A stretch of DNA of 64,000 nucleotides. Origin: Klebsiella huaxiensis (GTDB taxonomy: Bacteria > Pseudomonadota > Gammaproteobacteria > Enterobacterales > Enterobacteriaceae). The stretch is taken from the NCBI RefSeq assembly GCF_003261575.2, contig NZ_CP036175.1, positions 2,542,001 to 2,606,000 on the forward strand. Reading direction: 5' to 3'. The notes below the pieces were generated by a model. That model did not search any database. It had not been told where the DNA came from and saw nothing but the letters and a program-made list of their open reading frames with translations. Each line of letters starts with the position of its first letter. Position 1 is the first letter of the stretch. Both the position numbers and the translations under genes were made by a program. This document shows positions 24,844-32,306 of this stretch, one piece after another.

Positions 24844-25995
24844 ATGGCAGTATCCCCTTCACTGATCGCCGAGGCCATCCGCTGGCGACGTGATTTTCAT
24901 GCTTGCCCTGAACTGGGATACCAGGAACAGGAAACCTCGCGGCGTATTGCTGAATTACTCACTTCATTTGGACTTCAGGTCCATAGCGGGCTGGCGGGGA
25001 CTGGGGTCGTCGCGACGCTGGAGAATGGTCCCGGGCCGGTGATTGGCCTGCGGGCTGATATGGACGCGCTGCCGATAACCGAGCAGGGCGACGTCAGCTA
25101 TAAATCGCGTAATCCTGGCGTGATGCACGCCTGCGGTCACGATGGGCATAGTGCGATGCTGCTGGCGACGGCGGCGCATCTGGCGCAAACTCGCCGCTTT
25201 CGCGGCACCGTTCATTTTGTGTTTCAGCCCGCAGAGGAGAATCTTGGCGGCGCACGTAAAATGGTAGAGGAGGGGCTGTTTGAGCGCTTCCCGATGGACG
25301 CTATCTACGCGTTACATAACTGGCCGGGTATGCCGCTGGGCCAGGTAGCGATTAACAGCGGGGCGATGATGGCCTCCCTTGATGCGTTTGAAATTACCCT
25401 GACCGGGAAAAGCTGTCATGCGGCGATGCCGGAACGCGGGGCGGACCCGATTGTCGCCGCGGCACAGTTAATTATGGCGCTCCAAACGATTCCTTCGCGT
25501 CGTCTGTCGCCGCAGGAGTCGACGGTGGTCAGCATTACCCAGATTGTTGGCGGGGAGGCGATTAACGTTCTGCCGGACAAAGTGGTGCTGCGCGGAACCT
25601 TCCGCTGCCTGAATAATCAGGTGCGCGAGCGGGTGAGGGGGCTAATTGAGAGCTATGTCGCCGCCCAGCCGCAGGTATCTGACGTCGAAGGAAACATCTC
25701 CTGGTATCCGGGTTATCCGGTGACGACTAACGATCCTGTTGAAGCGCAAAAGGTTTGCGATGTGGCGACCGCTCTGCTGGGGGAATCTGCGGTGAGCTGG
25801 AACGGAAATCCATCAATGGCATCGGAGGATTTTGCCTGCATGCTGGAAGCCTGTCCTGGAGCCTATTTCTGGATTGGCACCGACGGCGAGACGGCCTCGA
25901 AGCCTCTGCACAATGCCGGATATGATTTCAATGATGAACTGATCCCACACGGCGTAACGCTGTGGACGGCGCTGGTGGAAAAGCTGCTGGCTTAA
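24844..25995 (+). CDS. M20-family amidohydrolase (hippurate/N-acyl amino acid hydrolase type)
   Basis: A zinc/manganese metallohydrolase of 383 residues that removes acyl groups from amino acids (HipO/AbgA/IAA-amino acid hydrolase group). Landmarks in order: RWRRDFHACPELGYQE, RADMDALPI, MHACGHDGHSAM with metal-binding Cys/His, FQPAEENLGGA with the catalytic and metal Glu, and LHNWPG. The dimerisation lid domain (about 185-290) contains GKSCHAAMPERGADP. AAAGGAG precedes the ATG. No signal peptide is seen, so it is cytosolic. Confidence 0.88.
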   Translation: MAVSPSLIAEAIRWRRDFHACPELGYQEQETSRRIAELLTSFGLQVHSGLAGTGVVATLENGPGPVIGLRADMDALPITEQGDVSYKSRNPGVMHACGHDGHSAMLLATAAHLAQTRRFRGTVHFVFQPAEENLGGARKMVEEGLFERFPMDAIYALHNWPGMPLGQVAINSGAMMASLDAFEITLTGKSCHAAMPERGADPIVAAAQLIMALQTIPSRRLSPQESTVVSITQIVGGEAINVLPDKVVLRGTFRCLNNQVRERVRGLIESYVAAQPQVSDVEGNISWYPGYPVTTNDPVEAQKVCDVATALLGESAVSWNGNPSMASEDFACMLEACPGAYFWIGTDGETASKPLHNAGYDFNDELIPHGVTLWTALVEKLLA

Positions 25996-26000
25996 GATGC

Positions 26001-26093
26001 CTTTCCCGGAGGCGGTGCTGCGCACCTGTCCGGACCACCAGATGCCTGCACAATCGGTAGCCCGGCAGGCGCATTGCGCCGCCCCCGGGGGCA
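26001..26093. repeat. REP-like palindrome pair
   Basis: TTTCCCGGAGGCGGTGCTGC (from 26002) and GTAGCCCGGCAGGCGC-ATT-GCGCCGCCCCCGGGGGC (26058-26093) form two inverted REP-type units between the convergent amidohydrolase and formate dehydrogenase genes. No gene lies in this 141-base gap. Confidence 0.7.
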
Positions 26094-26136
26094 AAAGTGG
26101 ATACGCAGGGAGAAATATCCTTCTCCCTACGTCGTT

Positions 26137-28287
26137 TTATACGTTAACCGCCGCTTTCAGGCGGGCTTTCATCTCGCTATAGCTTGTCCAGGCGTACTGC
26201 TCGGCCCAGCGCTGATCCTCAATCGCTTCCACCTTCACCGCGCAATATTTGGTTTCCGGCGTTTTTGAGATCGGGTCGAGGTTATCCTGAGTCAGCTCGT
26301 TACAGGCACCTATCCACCACTGATAGGTCATATACACGGCGCCTGCGTTAATACGATCGCTAATGTCAGCGCGGGTGATCACCTTGCCACGTCGCGAACT
26401 AACCCACACCAGCTGTTGGTCGGCGATACCGAGTTTCTGTGCGTCGGCGCGGTTGATTTGCACCCGACCCGGTTCGTCGGCGAGCGACTGCAAGGCCGCA
26501 CAGTTACCGGTCATCGAACGGCAGGAGTAATGCCCGACTTCGCGAACGGTGCACAGCACCAGCGGATATTCTTCATCCGGCGTCTCGGCAGGAGCGCGCC
26601 ACGGTGCGGCAAACAGCTGGCCTTTACCGGTTGGCGTATCAAAGTGATTATCTTTATACAGCCATGGCGTGCCGGGGTGATCCAGCGTCGGACACGGCCA
26701 CTGCACGTGGTTCATATCACCCATTTTTTCATAAGTGACGCCATAGAACAGCGGGCAGAGCTCGCGCATTTCGTCCCAGATCTGCTGGTTATTGTCGTAA
26801 TGCATCGGATAGCCCATTTCGCTGGCCAGCAGGCTAATGATTTCCCAGTCGCGTTTCACGTTGCCGGTGGCAATAATCGCCTGCTCGAAACGCTGGAAAC
26901 CGCGGTCGGCGCAGGTAAAGACGCCACCGTGTTCGCCCCAGGAGGTAGCGGGCAACAGCACATCGGCGATTTCGGCGGTTTTGGTCATAAAGATATCCTG
27001 CACCACCACAAAATCGAGCGCTTCGATACCTTTGCGCACCAGGCCCAGATCGGCCTCGGTCTGTAGCGGGTCTTCGCCCATGATGTAGTAGGCTTTGATC
27101 TCGCCGGTGAGCGCCTTGTGTGGTACTTCGGTGATACGCGTTCCGACCTTATCGTCCATCATCGACGGGTTAATACCCCAGGCTTTGGCGAATTTAGCGC
27201 GAACGCTGGCGTCGGTGACATCCTGATAGCCGGGGAACATATTGGGTAACACGCCCATATCACAGGCGCCCTGGACGTTGTTTTGCCCGCGCACAGGTCC
27301 CACGCCGACGTTAGTGCGCCCCAGGTTGCCGGTTAGCAGCGCGAGGCTCGCCAGCCCTCTGACCACATCCACTGCCTGACCAAACTGGGTCACGCCCATG
27401 CCCCACATAATGGTGGCGGAAGGTGCGGCAGCAAATATGCGCATCGCCTGGCGAATCTCATTTGCCGGAACGCCGACTATCGCTTCTACGGCTTCGGGAG
27501 AATAGTCTTTAACCATTTCACGATAGGCGTCCAGCCCTTCGGTAAAGCGGTCGACATAATCGTGGTTATACAGATCCTCTTCCAGCAGGACGTGAGCGAA
27601 GGCGTTGACCAGCGCCATATTGCTGCCGTTATTAAGTTGCAGATGGCGATCGGCAATGCGGGCGGTTTCGATACGGCGCGGGTCGCAGACGATGATTTTC
27701 GCGCCGTTTTCGCGGGCTTTAATCACCCGACGGGCGACAATAGGGTGGGAGTCGGCGCAGTTGTAGCCGAATACCAGCAGGCATTTCGAGTTTTCGATAT
27801 CGCTAATCGAGTTGCTCATCGCACCGTTGCCAAGCGCCAGCTGAAGACCGGCGACCGACGGGCCGTGGCAAACGCGGGCGCAGCAGTCGACGTTATTGGT
27901 GTTGAGCACCCCACGGGCGAATTTTTGCATCACATAGTTAGTTTCATTGCCGGTACCACCGGATGAGCCGGTGGTCATAATGGCACGCGGACCATGTTTT
28001 TCTTTTATTTCACGCAGTTTTTTTGCCGTGTAGCGGATAGCTTCATCCCAGCTGACCGGGGTGAATTTACCGCCTTTCTGGTAGCGAATCATCGGTTGCT
28101 GCAGGCGTGGCGTCAGCAGTTGCGTATCGTTGAGGAAATCCCAGCCGTAGTAGCCTTTGAGGCATAGCTGATTTTGGTTAGTCACACCATCGGCCGCTTC
28201 GGCGCGGATAATTTTATTGTTATCGACGACCAGCTTTAGTTTGCAACCGGCCCCGCAGTAAGGGCAAACGCTCGTGATTTTTTTCAT
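26137..28287 (-). CDS. fdhF: Formate dehydrogenase H-like molybdoenzyme, cysteine form
   Basis: A 716-residue molybdenum bis-MGD enzyme very close in length and sequence to E. coli FdhF (715), which oxidises formate to CO2 in formate hydrogenlyase. The [4Fe-4S] ligands C8, C11, C15 and C42 are present. At residue 140, where FdhF has selenocysteine, the codon at 27868-27870 is TGC (Cys) in the context CCARVCHGPSV, with the conserved H141 next. The C-terminal MGD domain (REVGHYSCRSMTGNC, YQWWIGACNEL) is intact. It has no Tat signal, so it is cytosolic. A fdhF-type sigma-54 promoter lies about 108 bases upstream. No hyc genes are in the window. Confidence 0.92.
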   Translation of the reverse strand: MKKITSVCPYCGAGCKLKLVVDNNKIIRAEAADGVTNQNQLCLKGYYGWDFLNDTQLLTPRLQQPMIRYQKGGKFTPVSWDEAIRYTAKKLREIKEKHGPRAIMTTGSSGGTGNETNYVMQKFARGVLNTNNVDCCARVCHGPSVAGLQLALGNGAMSNSISDIENSKCLLVFGYNCADSHPIVARRVIKARENGAKIIVCDPRRIETARIADRHLQLNNGSNMALVNAFAHVLLEEDLYNHDYVDRFTEGLDAYREMVKDYSPEAVEAIVGVPANEIRQAMRIFAAAPSATIMWGMGVTQFGQAVDVVRGLASLALLTGNLGRTNVGVGPVRGQNNVQGACDMGVLPNMFPGYQDVTDASVRAKFAKAWGINPSMMDDKVGTRITEVPHKALTGEIKAYYIMGEDPLQTEADLGLVRKGIEALDFVVVQDIFMTKTAEIADVLLPATSWGEHGGVFTCADRGFQRFEQAIIATGNVKRDWEIISLLASEMGYPMHYDNNQQIWDEMRELCPLFYGVTYEKMGDMNHVQWPCPTLDHPGTPWLYKDNHFDTPTGKGQLFAAPWRAPAETPDEEYPLVLCTVREVGHYSCRSMTGNCAALQSLADEPGRVQINRADAQKLGIADQQLVWVSSRRGKVITRADISDRINAGAVYMTYQWWIGACNELTQDNLDPISKTPETKYCAVKVEAIEDQRWAEQYAWTSYSEMKARLKAAVNV

Positions 28288-28394
28288 CAGTAACAGACCT
28301 GTTAACAGAGAATAAACAACATTGGACAGACCGGGCCCGGCCCGCCTTTGTCAGGGCGTCATAAGCCAGCGCACCAGCAGATGACGGAAGCGTT

Positions 28395-28411
28395 ATGCAT
28401 ACGCTGTGCCA
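28395..28411 (-). promoter_or_regulatory. Sigma-54-type -24/-12 promoter for the fdhF-like gene
   Basis: Read on the minus strand the site is TGGCACAGCGTATGCAT: TGGCAC, five bases, then ATGCA, against the consensus TGGCAC-N5-TTGCA. The E. coli fdhF promoter has the same ATGCAT at -12 as I recall it. It would start transcripts near 28385, giving a leader of about 100 bases. Confidence 0.7.
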
Positions 28412-28469
28412 AAACTTAACGTTATGATTTAATAGGGAATAGGTGGCTGGACAGGCGAGGGTGGTAATG

Positions 28470-28494
28470 ATGTCGACACTAATGACGATGACAT
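28470..28494. promoter_or_regulatory. Candidate upstream activator (FhlA-like) site
   Basis: ATGTC and GACAT bracket a 15-base core containing TCGACA and TGACGA; the outer arms are a perfect 5-base inverted repeat. The site lies 85-110 bases upstream of the predicted sigma-54 start, the distance at which FhlA binds before E. coli fdhF. The identity of the activator is inferred. Confidence 0.4.
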
Positions 28495-28513
28495 GACGCC
28501 CGGTTGGGCGTCA
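28494..28513 (-). terminator. Hairpin after hcxB
   Basis: TGACGCCC and GGGCGTCA pair perfectly around GGTT, 12 bases beyond the hcxB stop and just upstream of the fdhF control region. There is no T run on either strand, so it may be a transcript-end stabiliser. Confidence 0.5.
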
Positions 28514-28525
28514 TTAAGGGGTTGG

Positions 28526-29608
28526 TCAGGCCAGCTTCAACCGTAGCTGCGCGAGAGTCTCTGCGGGTAATCCCACCTCCTCAGCAGCGGTGCAAATGGC
28601 CTGCCAGCTCCCGGCATCCAGCGGAATACCCTGCGCCAGACGCTCCTGACGGTTGGCTTCTTCCCACTCGCCAGGCGCGAGAATCGGCGTCTCCGGGTCG
28701 TGCGGCGACTGTTTGCACCAGTCAATAAATGCTTCGGTCTCACGCTGCATATCCGGCGCATCGAAAGCGTCAGGGCTGAGAATAATGGTTGTCATACAGT
28801 TAAAAATCGCGTCAACGCTGCCCTGCAGATTCTCTTTATGCGAGGTTTTCCCACCGGATACCGCGCCGCCGATAACTTCACACAGCGTCGCCAGCGCATA
28901 GCCTTTATGCTCGGCAAAAGTCAGCAGCGCGCCGAGCGGTGAAGTCTGCATCACTGCGGGGTCGGTGGTGGGAACGCCCTGAGCGTCAATCAATGAACCT
29001 GGCGGTACCGGAACGCCTTTGTGCCACGCGACGCGGGTCTTACCAAAGGCGATGGCGCTGGTGGCATAATCCAGCAGCAGCGGAGGATGACCTTCGCGCG
29101 GGAACACCACGCACAGCGGGTTGGTACCGAAGCGGCTGTCTTTGCCGCGGAACGGCGCGACCATAATGTTGCCGACAACGTTCACGAAGTGAATAGAGAT
29201 CATTCCGGCGGCGGCGCACTGTTCTGCCCAGTAGCCGATGCGGCCTATGTGGTGCGCGTTACGCAGTGCGACGGCGGCCATGCCGTGCTGTTTCGCTTTT
29301 TCGATGCCCATCTGCATGGCTTCATGGGCCACCACCTGGCCGAACCCACCGTTGCCATCCAGCGTGACGACGGCTCCTGCATCTTTCATCACGCTGGCGT
29401 GACGGTTGAGCTGTAAATAGCCCAGCGCGTGGGAACGTACGTAGCTCGGGATCATGCCGACACCGTGAGAGTCATGTCCGGCAAGGTTGGCGGCAATCAG
29501 ATGGTCGGCAATAAGCGATGCTTCGGTGGGAGAGCTTCCCATATGGCTGAAAAGTGTTTTAACAAACTGATGCAGATCCGTGGCCTGGAAGCGATGTCCT
29601 GTTTGCAC
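28526..29608 (-). CDS. hcxB: Hydroxycarboxylate dehydrogenase B (YbiC)
   Basis: A 360-residue NAD(P)-dependent oxidoreductase of the malate/L-lactate dehydrogenase 2 (Ldh_2) family, close to E. coli YbiC/HcxB over the whole length; HcxB reduces 2-oxoacids such as phenylpyruvate and 2-oxoglutarate in vitro. Shared stretches include NLAGHDSHGVGMIPSYVRS, NAHHIGRIGYWAEQCAAAGM, DSRFGTNPLCVVFPRE and DYATSAIAFGKTRVAWHKG. The start is GTG at 29608, with AGGAGA seven bases upstream; no better ATG exists. It precedes the formate dehydrogenase on the same strand, but a hairpin and a separate promoter make them different units. Confidence 0.92.
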   Translation of the reverse strand: MQTGHRFQATDLHQFVKTLFSHMGSSPTEASLIADHLIAANLAGHDSHGVGMIPSYVRSHALGYLQLNRHASVMKDAGAVVTLDGNGGFGQVVAHEAMQMGIEKAKQHGMAAVALRNAHHIGRIGYWAEQCAAAGMISIHFVNVVGNIMVAPFRGKDSRFGTNPLCVVFPREGHPPLLLDYATSAIAFGKTRVAWHKGVPVPPGSLIDAQGVPTTDPAVMQTSPLGALLTFAEHKGYALATLCEVIGGAVSGGKTSHKENLQGSVDAIFNCMTTIILSPDAFDAPDMQRETEAFIDWCKQSPHDPETPILAPGEWEEANRQERLAQGIPLDAGSWQAICTAAEEVGLPAETLAQLRLKLA

Positions 29609-29845
29609 TGATTCTCTCCTGTTACGGTGTCGTGGGTTATTGTTTTATTGTGTTTGCGTTTCCATGCTGCTCTCCGGACCGGAGAAGATCAAGGTTTGTA
29701 CGTTGCAGGGAAGAAATGAACTGAGGGGGAGGGAACAGAGTTGAGGCCCGGAAGTCTGGTTGTGATGTTAAGAATCATTATTATAAAAATCACATAATAA
29801 ATATTACCTATCGAGCATGATGGGGATATAAAAGAGAGCGCAACA

Positions 29846-29971
29846 ATGAATATCAGTGCATTTTTTCTGATGACCATCGCTATTTTACTGCTGGGAATAT
29901 CAGTCTATAGCTTGCTAAGCTATATTAAAGAACGCCGTGCTAAACGTTTTCGCCCTTTTCGCCAGCGATAA
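29846..29971 (+). CDS. Small membrane protein, 41 residues
   Basis: A short frame encoding one hydrophobic helix (FFLMTIAILLLGISVYSLLS, residues 6-25) followed by a strongly basic tail (YIKERRAKRFRPFRQR). AAGAGAGCG lies nine bases before the ATG. The single-helix, Lys/Arg-tail plan is that of the small single-pass membrane proteins often annotated in Klebsiella; positive-inside would put the tail in the cytoplasm. It ends 20 bases before the end of the convergent AraC gene. Function unknown. Confidence 0.7.
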   Translation: MNISAFFLMTIAILLLGISVYSLLSYIKERRAKRFRPFRQR

Positions 29972-29991
29972 GGGTGCTATCGAAAGGCGGG

Positions 29992-30957
29992 CTAGCCCGC
30001 CTTATTATAATTGTCGCGCCATGTTTTCGGTGAGGCATGATATTTCTCACGGAACTGCTTACTGAATAATGGATGACTGACAAAACCACAAATCCATGAA
30101 ATCTGCTCAATGCGCAGCTGAAGATTATTTTCCAGCATTTCCCGCGCCGCCTCCAGACGTATATCCCTGATTAGCGCCATCACCGAAGTCTTCTGCTCAT
30201 TAAAGGCTCTGTCAAGACTGGCTCGCGAACAACGAAGGCTTTGCGTCAGTGCTTCCGGCGAAAGGCTATGTTGATGATAGTTCTGCAAAATAAAGGACTT
30301 CGCGCCATTATAAAGATGGCTCAGTTTGCCTGGGATAAATAAGCCTTTTTCTTTGGCGACGTCGGCTAGCATAATGAATGCCATATTATGCAGCCCATCA
30401 ACAATGGTCGCCGTCTCTTTAGTCGAAAGCGTTGCGGATTGCGCGTCCAGCAATAGCATATGTGATTTTAGAAAACTCGCGAGGTGATGATTTTCTAAAG
30501 AGACCATCGGGCTGTTTAGTTTTCCGCTAAAAACCTCGTTAATCTTATCGCTACGAGGAATGACATATAGTTGCTTTACGTCATTACATTGATAGTGGTA
30601 ATAGTCGTTACGTTGATGAACAATTAACATTCCCTCGTTCACCTGCGACGTAACAGACTCTTTTCGACCACGAATGATTTGGTTACCCTGAACGATCAGC
30701 GAAATATAGATCGAGGATTCTGCCGCCTGATGTGGGTCGAATATTGTTTCGTTTCTTGAGCCCATTGCACTACAATAATCTCCGTTAACGCCAGAGATGG
30801 TTTTATGCCTGGCAATAATCTCTTCCGGTCGTCGATTGTTAACAACCTCGATACCGTAGCAATTAATATTCTGCGAGAGCTTTTGATAGCGCTCTTCGGG
30901 CGCGATATCCGCCGCGCTTAAAACATGTGGAACGTACAGCGCCGTAGGTCTGGACAT
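29992..30957 (-). CDS. AraC-family transcriptional regulator
   Basis: A 321-residue regulator. The last 100 residues form the AraC double helix-turn-helix (HSLSPEALTQSLRCSRASLDRAF, then IEQISWICGFVSHPLFSKQFREKYHASPKTWR). The N-terminal 200 residues are a putative sensing and dimerisation domain related to AraC-binding-like domains. Codon use and base composition are more AT-rich than the flanking genes, hinting at separate ancestry. The next gene upstream, divergent across 336 bases, is the NqrC-like flavoprotein, a plausible target. Inducer unknown. Confidence 0.85.
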   Translation of the reverse strand: MSRPTALYVPHVLSAADIAPEERYQKLSQNINCYGIEVVNNRRPEEIIARHKTISGVNGDYCSAMGSRNETIFDPHQAAESSIYISLIVQGNQIIRGRKESVTSQVNEGMLIVHQRNDYYHYQCNDVKQLYVIPRSDKINEVFSGKLNSPMVSLENHHLASFLKSHMLLLDAQSATLSTKETATIVDGLHNMAFIMLADVAKEKGLFIPGKLSHLYNGAKSFILQNYHQHSLSPEALTQSLRCSRASLDRAFNEQKTSVMALIRDIRLEAAREMLENNLQLRIEQISWICGFVSHPLFSKQFREKYHASPKTWRDNYNKAG

Positions 30958-31293
30958 GGTTGTCTCTTATCCCAAGGTGACGGTTGCAAGTGGGTCGTTT
31001 TATCCTCCGATTATAAGATTAATCTTAGTAAAAACCAGCGTGTGGGCGTTTTTTTACATTTCTCAGGTGTCCGGCATGCAACGAGTCTTATGACTATTAG
31101 TTTTTCTCATAAATTGCCTGCAAGAAAGATTATTTTTATATGTGTAAAAAATAGGGTTAATATTTTTGAGCATAATTTTGATTGTCACGAAATATCAACT
31201 CAAGCAAATGCGTATTGTCTGGAGGGCTAGACAAAAGAATGGGAATGGTTGCACTCTATATTGCAGATGCCAACCGATGGGAAAAATGAGCGC
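30958..31293. other. AT-rich divergent intergenic region
   Basis: 336 bases between the AraC gene and the NqrC-like gene, clearly more AT-rich than the surroundings. No credible gene is seen. Several A/T tracts (TTTTTATATG, AATATTTTTGAG) give promoter-like texture, but I could not assign a specific operator. Confidence 0.5.
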
Positions 31294-32055
31294 ATGCGTA
31301 AAAGTAAAATTATTGTTTTAGTTTTGATGGTTTTTTGTATTCTGATTTTTGCAATTGTTGCTGCCTGGTTTTTGCTGTCCAAAGACAATTTTGCCGTACC
31401 AGAAAACGCGGAAACAGAAAATGCGGTTCTCCAGGTTGCAGGCTTAACGCGCAATGGACAACGCGATCCGCAGGCGCTGAAATCACTCTATCAAAAGCGC
31501 GTGACGGTGCGTCAGGTTAATCTTGATAACGGCCAACTTTTAGCGCAGGGGGCCAATAGCGGCGCGCAAAAACGCTGTGTCGAACTGGCCGCTGCGCGCG
31601 ATCCGGCGCAAATCCGCCAGCGCTGTTCACTGGGTGAAGTTTACGTTATTCGAGACAATAATAATGAAATTCAGCAAGTTATAATTCCGGTTTATGGCAA
31701 AGGGGCCAAATCGATGATGTATGCATTAATCGCCCTTGAGACCGATGGTCGCACGGTAAAAGACCTGATGTATTACCAGCAGAATGAAACGCCGCTGCTG
31801 GGCGCTCGAGTGGAGGACCCGGAATGGCGTAGCCAATGGCCAGGTAAGAAAATACGCGATAATAACGGCCAGCCAGCGCTAAAGGTTATTCAGAATAATC
31901 CCGGCCAGCATGATGACTATACGGTGGATGGGATTAGCGGCGCGACCCTGACTTCAACCGGCGTCGAGAAGAGTATTAATTACTGGGTGGGTGAGCAGGG
32001 ATACGGTAAGTTTCTTCAGCGGCTACAGCAAAACCCTGAAATATTAAATCGTTAA
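31294..32055 (+). CDS. Orphan NqrC-like FMN-binding flavoprotein
   Basis: A 253-residue protein resembling NqrC, the subunit of the sodium-pumping NADH:quinone reductase that carries covalent FMN. One N-terminal membrane helix (residues 7-29) is followed by an exported FMN_bind domain. The flavinylation motif DGISGATLTS places T218 as the residue that ApbE would modify; VYGKGAKSMMYALIALE and LGARVEDPEWRSQWPGK are also NqrC-like. No nqrA, B, D, E, F or apbE is adjacent, so it works apart from a normal Nqr complex, perhaps as a periplasm-facing electron carrier. The ATG at 31294 gives the family length; ATG at 31267 is possible. Confidence 0.8.
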   Translation: MRKSKIIVLVLMVFCILIFAIVAAWFLLSKDNFAVPENAETENAVLQVAGLTRNGQRDPQALKSLYQKRVTVRQVNLDNGQLLAQGANSGAQKRCVELAAARDPAQIRQRCSLGEVYVIRDNNNEIQQVIIPVYGKGAKSMMYALIALETDGRTVKDLMYYQQNETPLLGARVEDPEWRSQWPGKKIRDNNGQPALKVIQNNPGQHDDYTVDGISGATLTSTGVEKSINYWVGEQGYGKFLQRLQQNPEILNR

Positions 32056-32084
32056 AAGCACGGGCGACAAAATACTCGGCAAAT

Positions 32085-32114
32085 AACCGGTGCTATTACA
32101 GCGCCGGTTTTTTT
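32085..32114 (+). terminator. Intrinsic terminator of the NqrC-like gene
   Basis: AACCGGTGCT pairs with AGCGCCGGTT (one mismatch) around ATTAC, followed by a run of seven T residues. It lies 30 bases after the stop codon and isolates the gene from the iron operon. Confidence 0.8.
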
Positions 32115-32265
32115 ATGCTTTCGATGAAGATATTTGGCGAGGAAAAGTCAGGGAATAAAGCTAATAACTTAAAGTTATTAATCTTCGTTTCTTTGCAACA
32201 TTTTACACAAATTGTCACAGTTTGACATTTTCATGATCCAGGTCATGTACATTACGAGTAAAAAT

Positions 32266-32284
32266 GACAACGATAATCATTATC
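32266..32284 (+). promoter_or_regulatory. Fur box upstream of fetM
   Basis: GACAACGATAATCATTATC matches the Fur consensus GATAATGATAATCATTATC at 17 of 19 positions, 22 bases before the fetM start. Fur-Fe(II) binding here would shut the operon in iron excess. Confidence 0.88.
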
Positions 32285-32306
32285 ATTAACTCTGATGGGA
32301 TGCGTC

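Noticed and set aside
27868..27870. Possible selenocysteine codon in the formate dehydrogenase gene
   Set aside because: The codon is TGC, not TGA, so no selenocysteine insertion element is needed and none was assigned.
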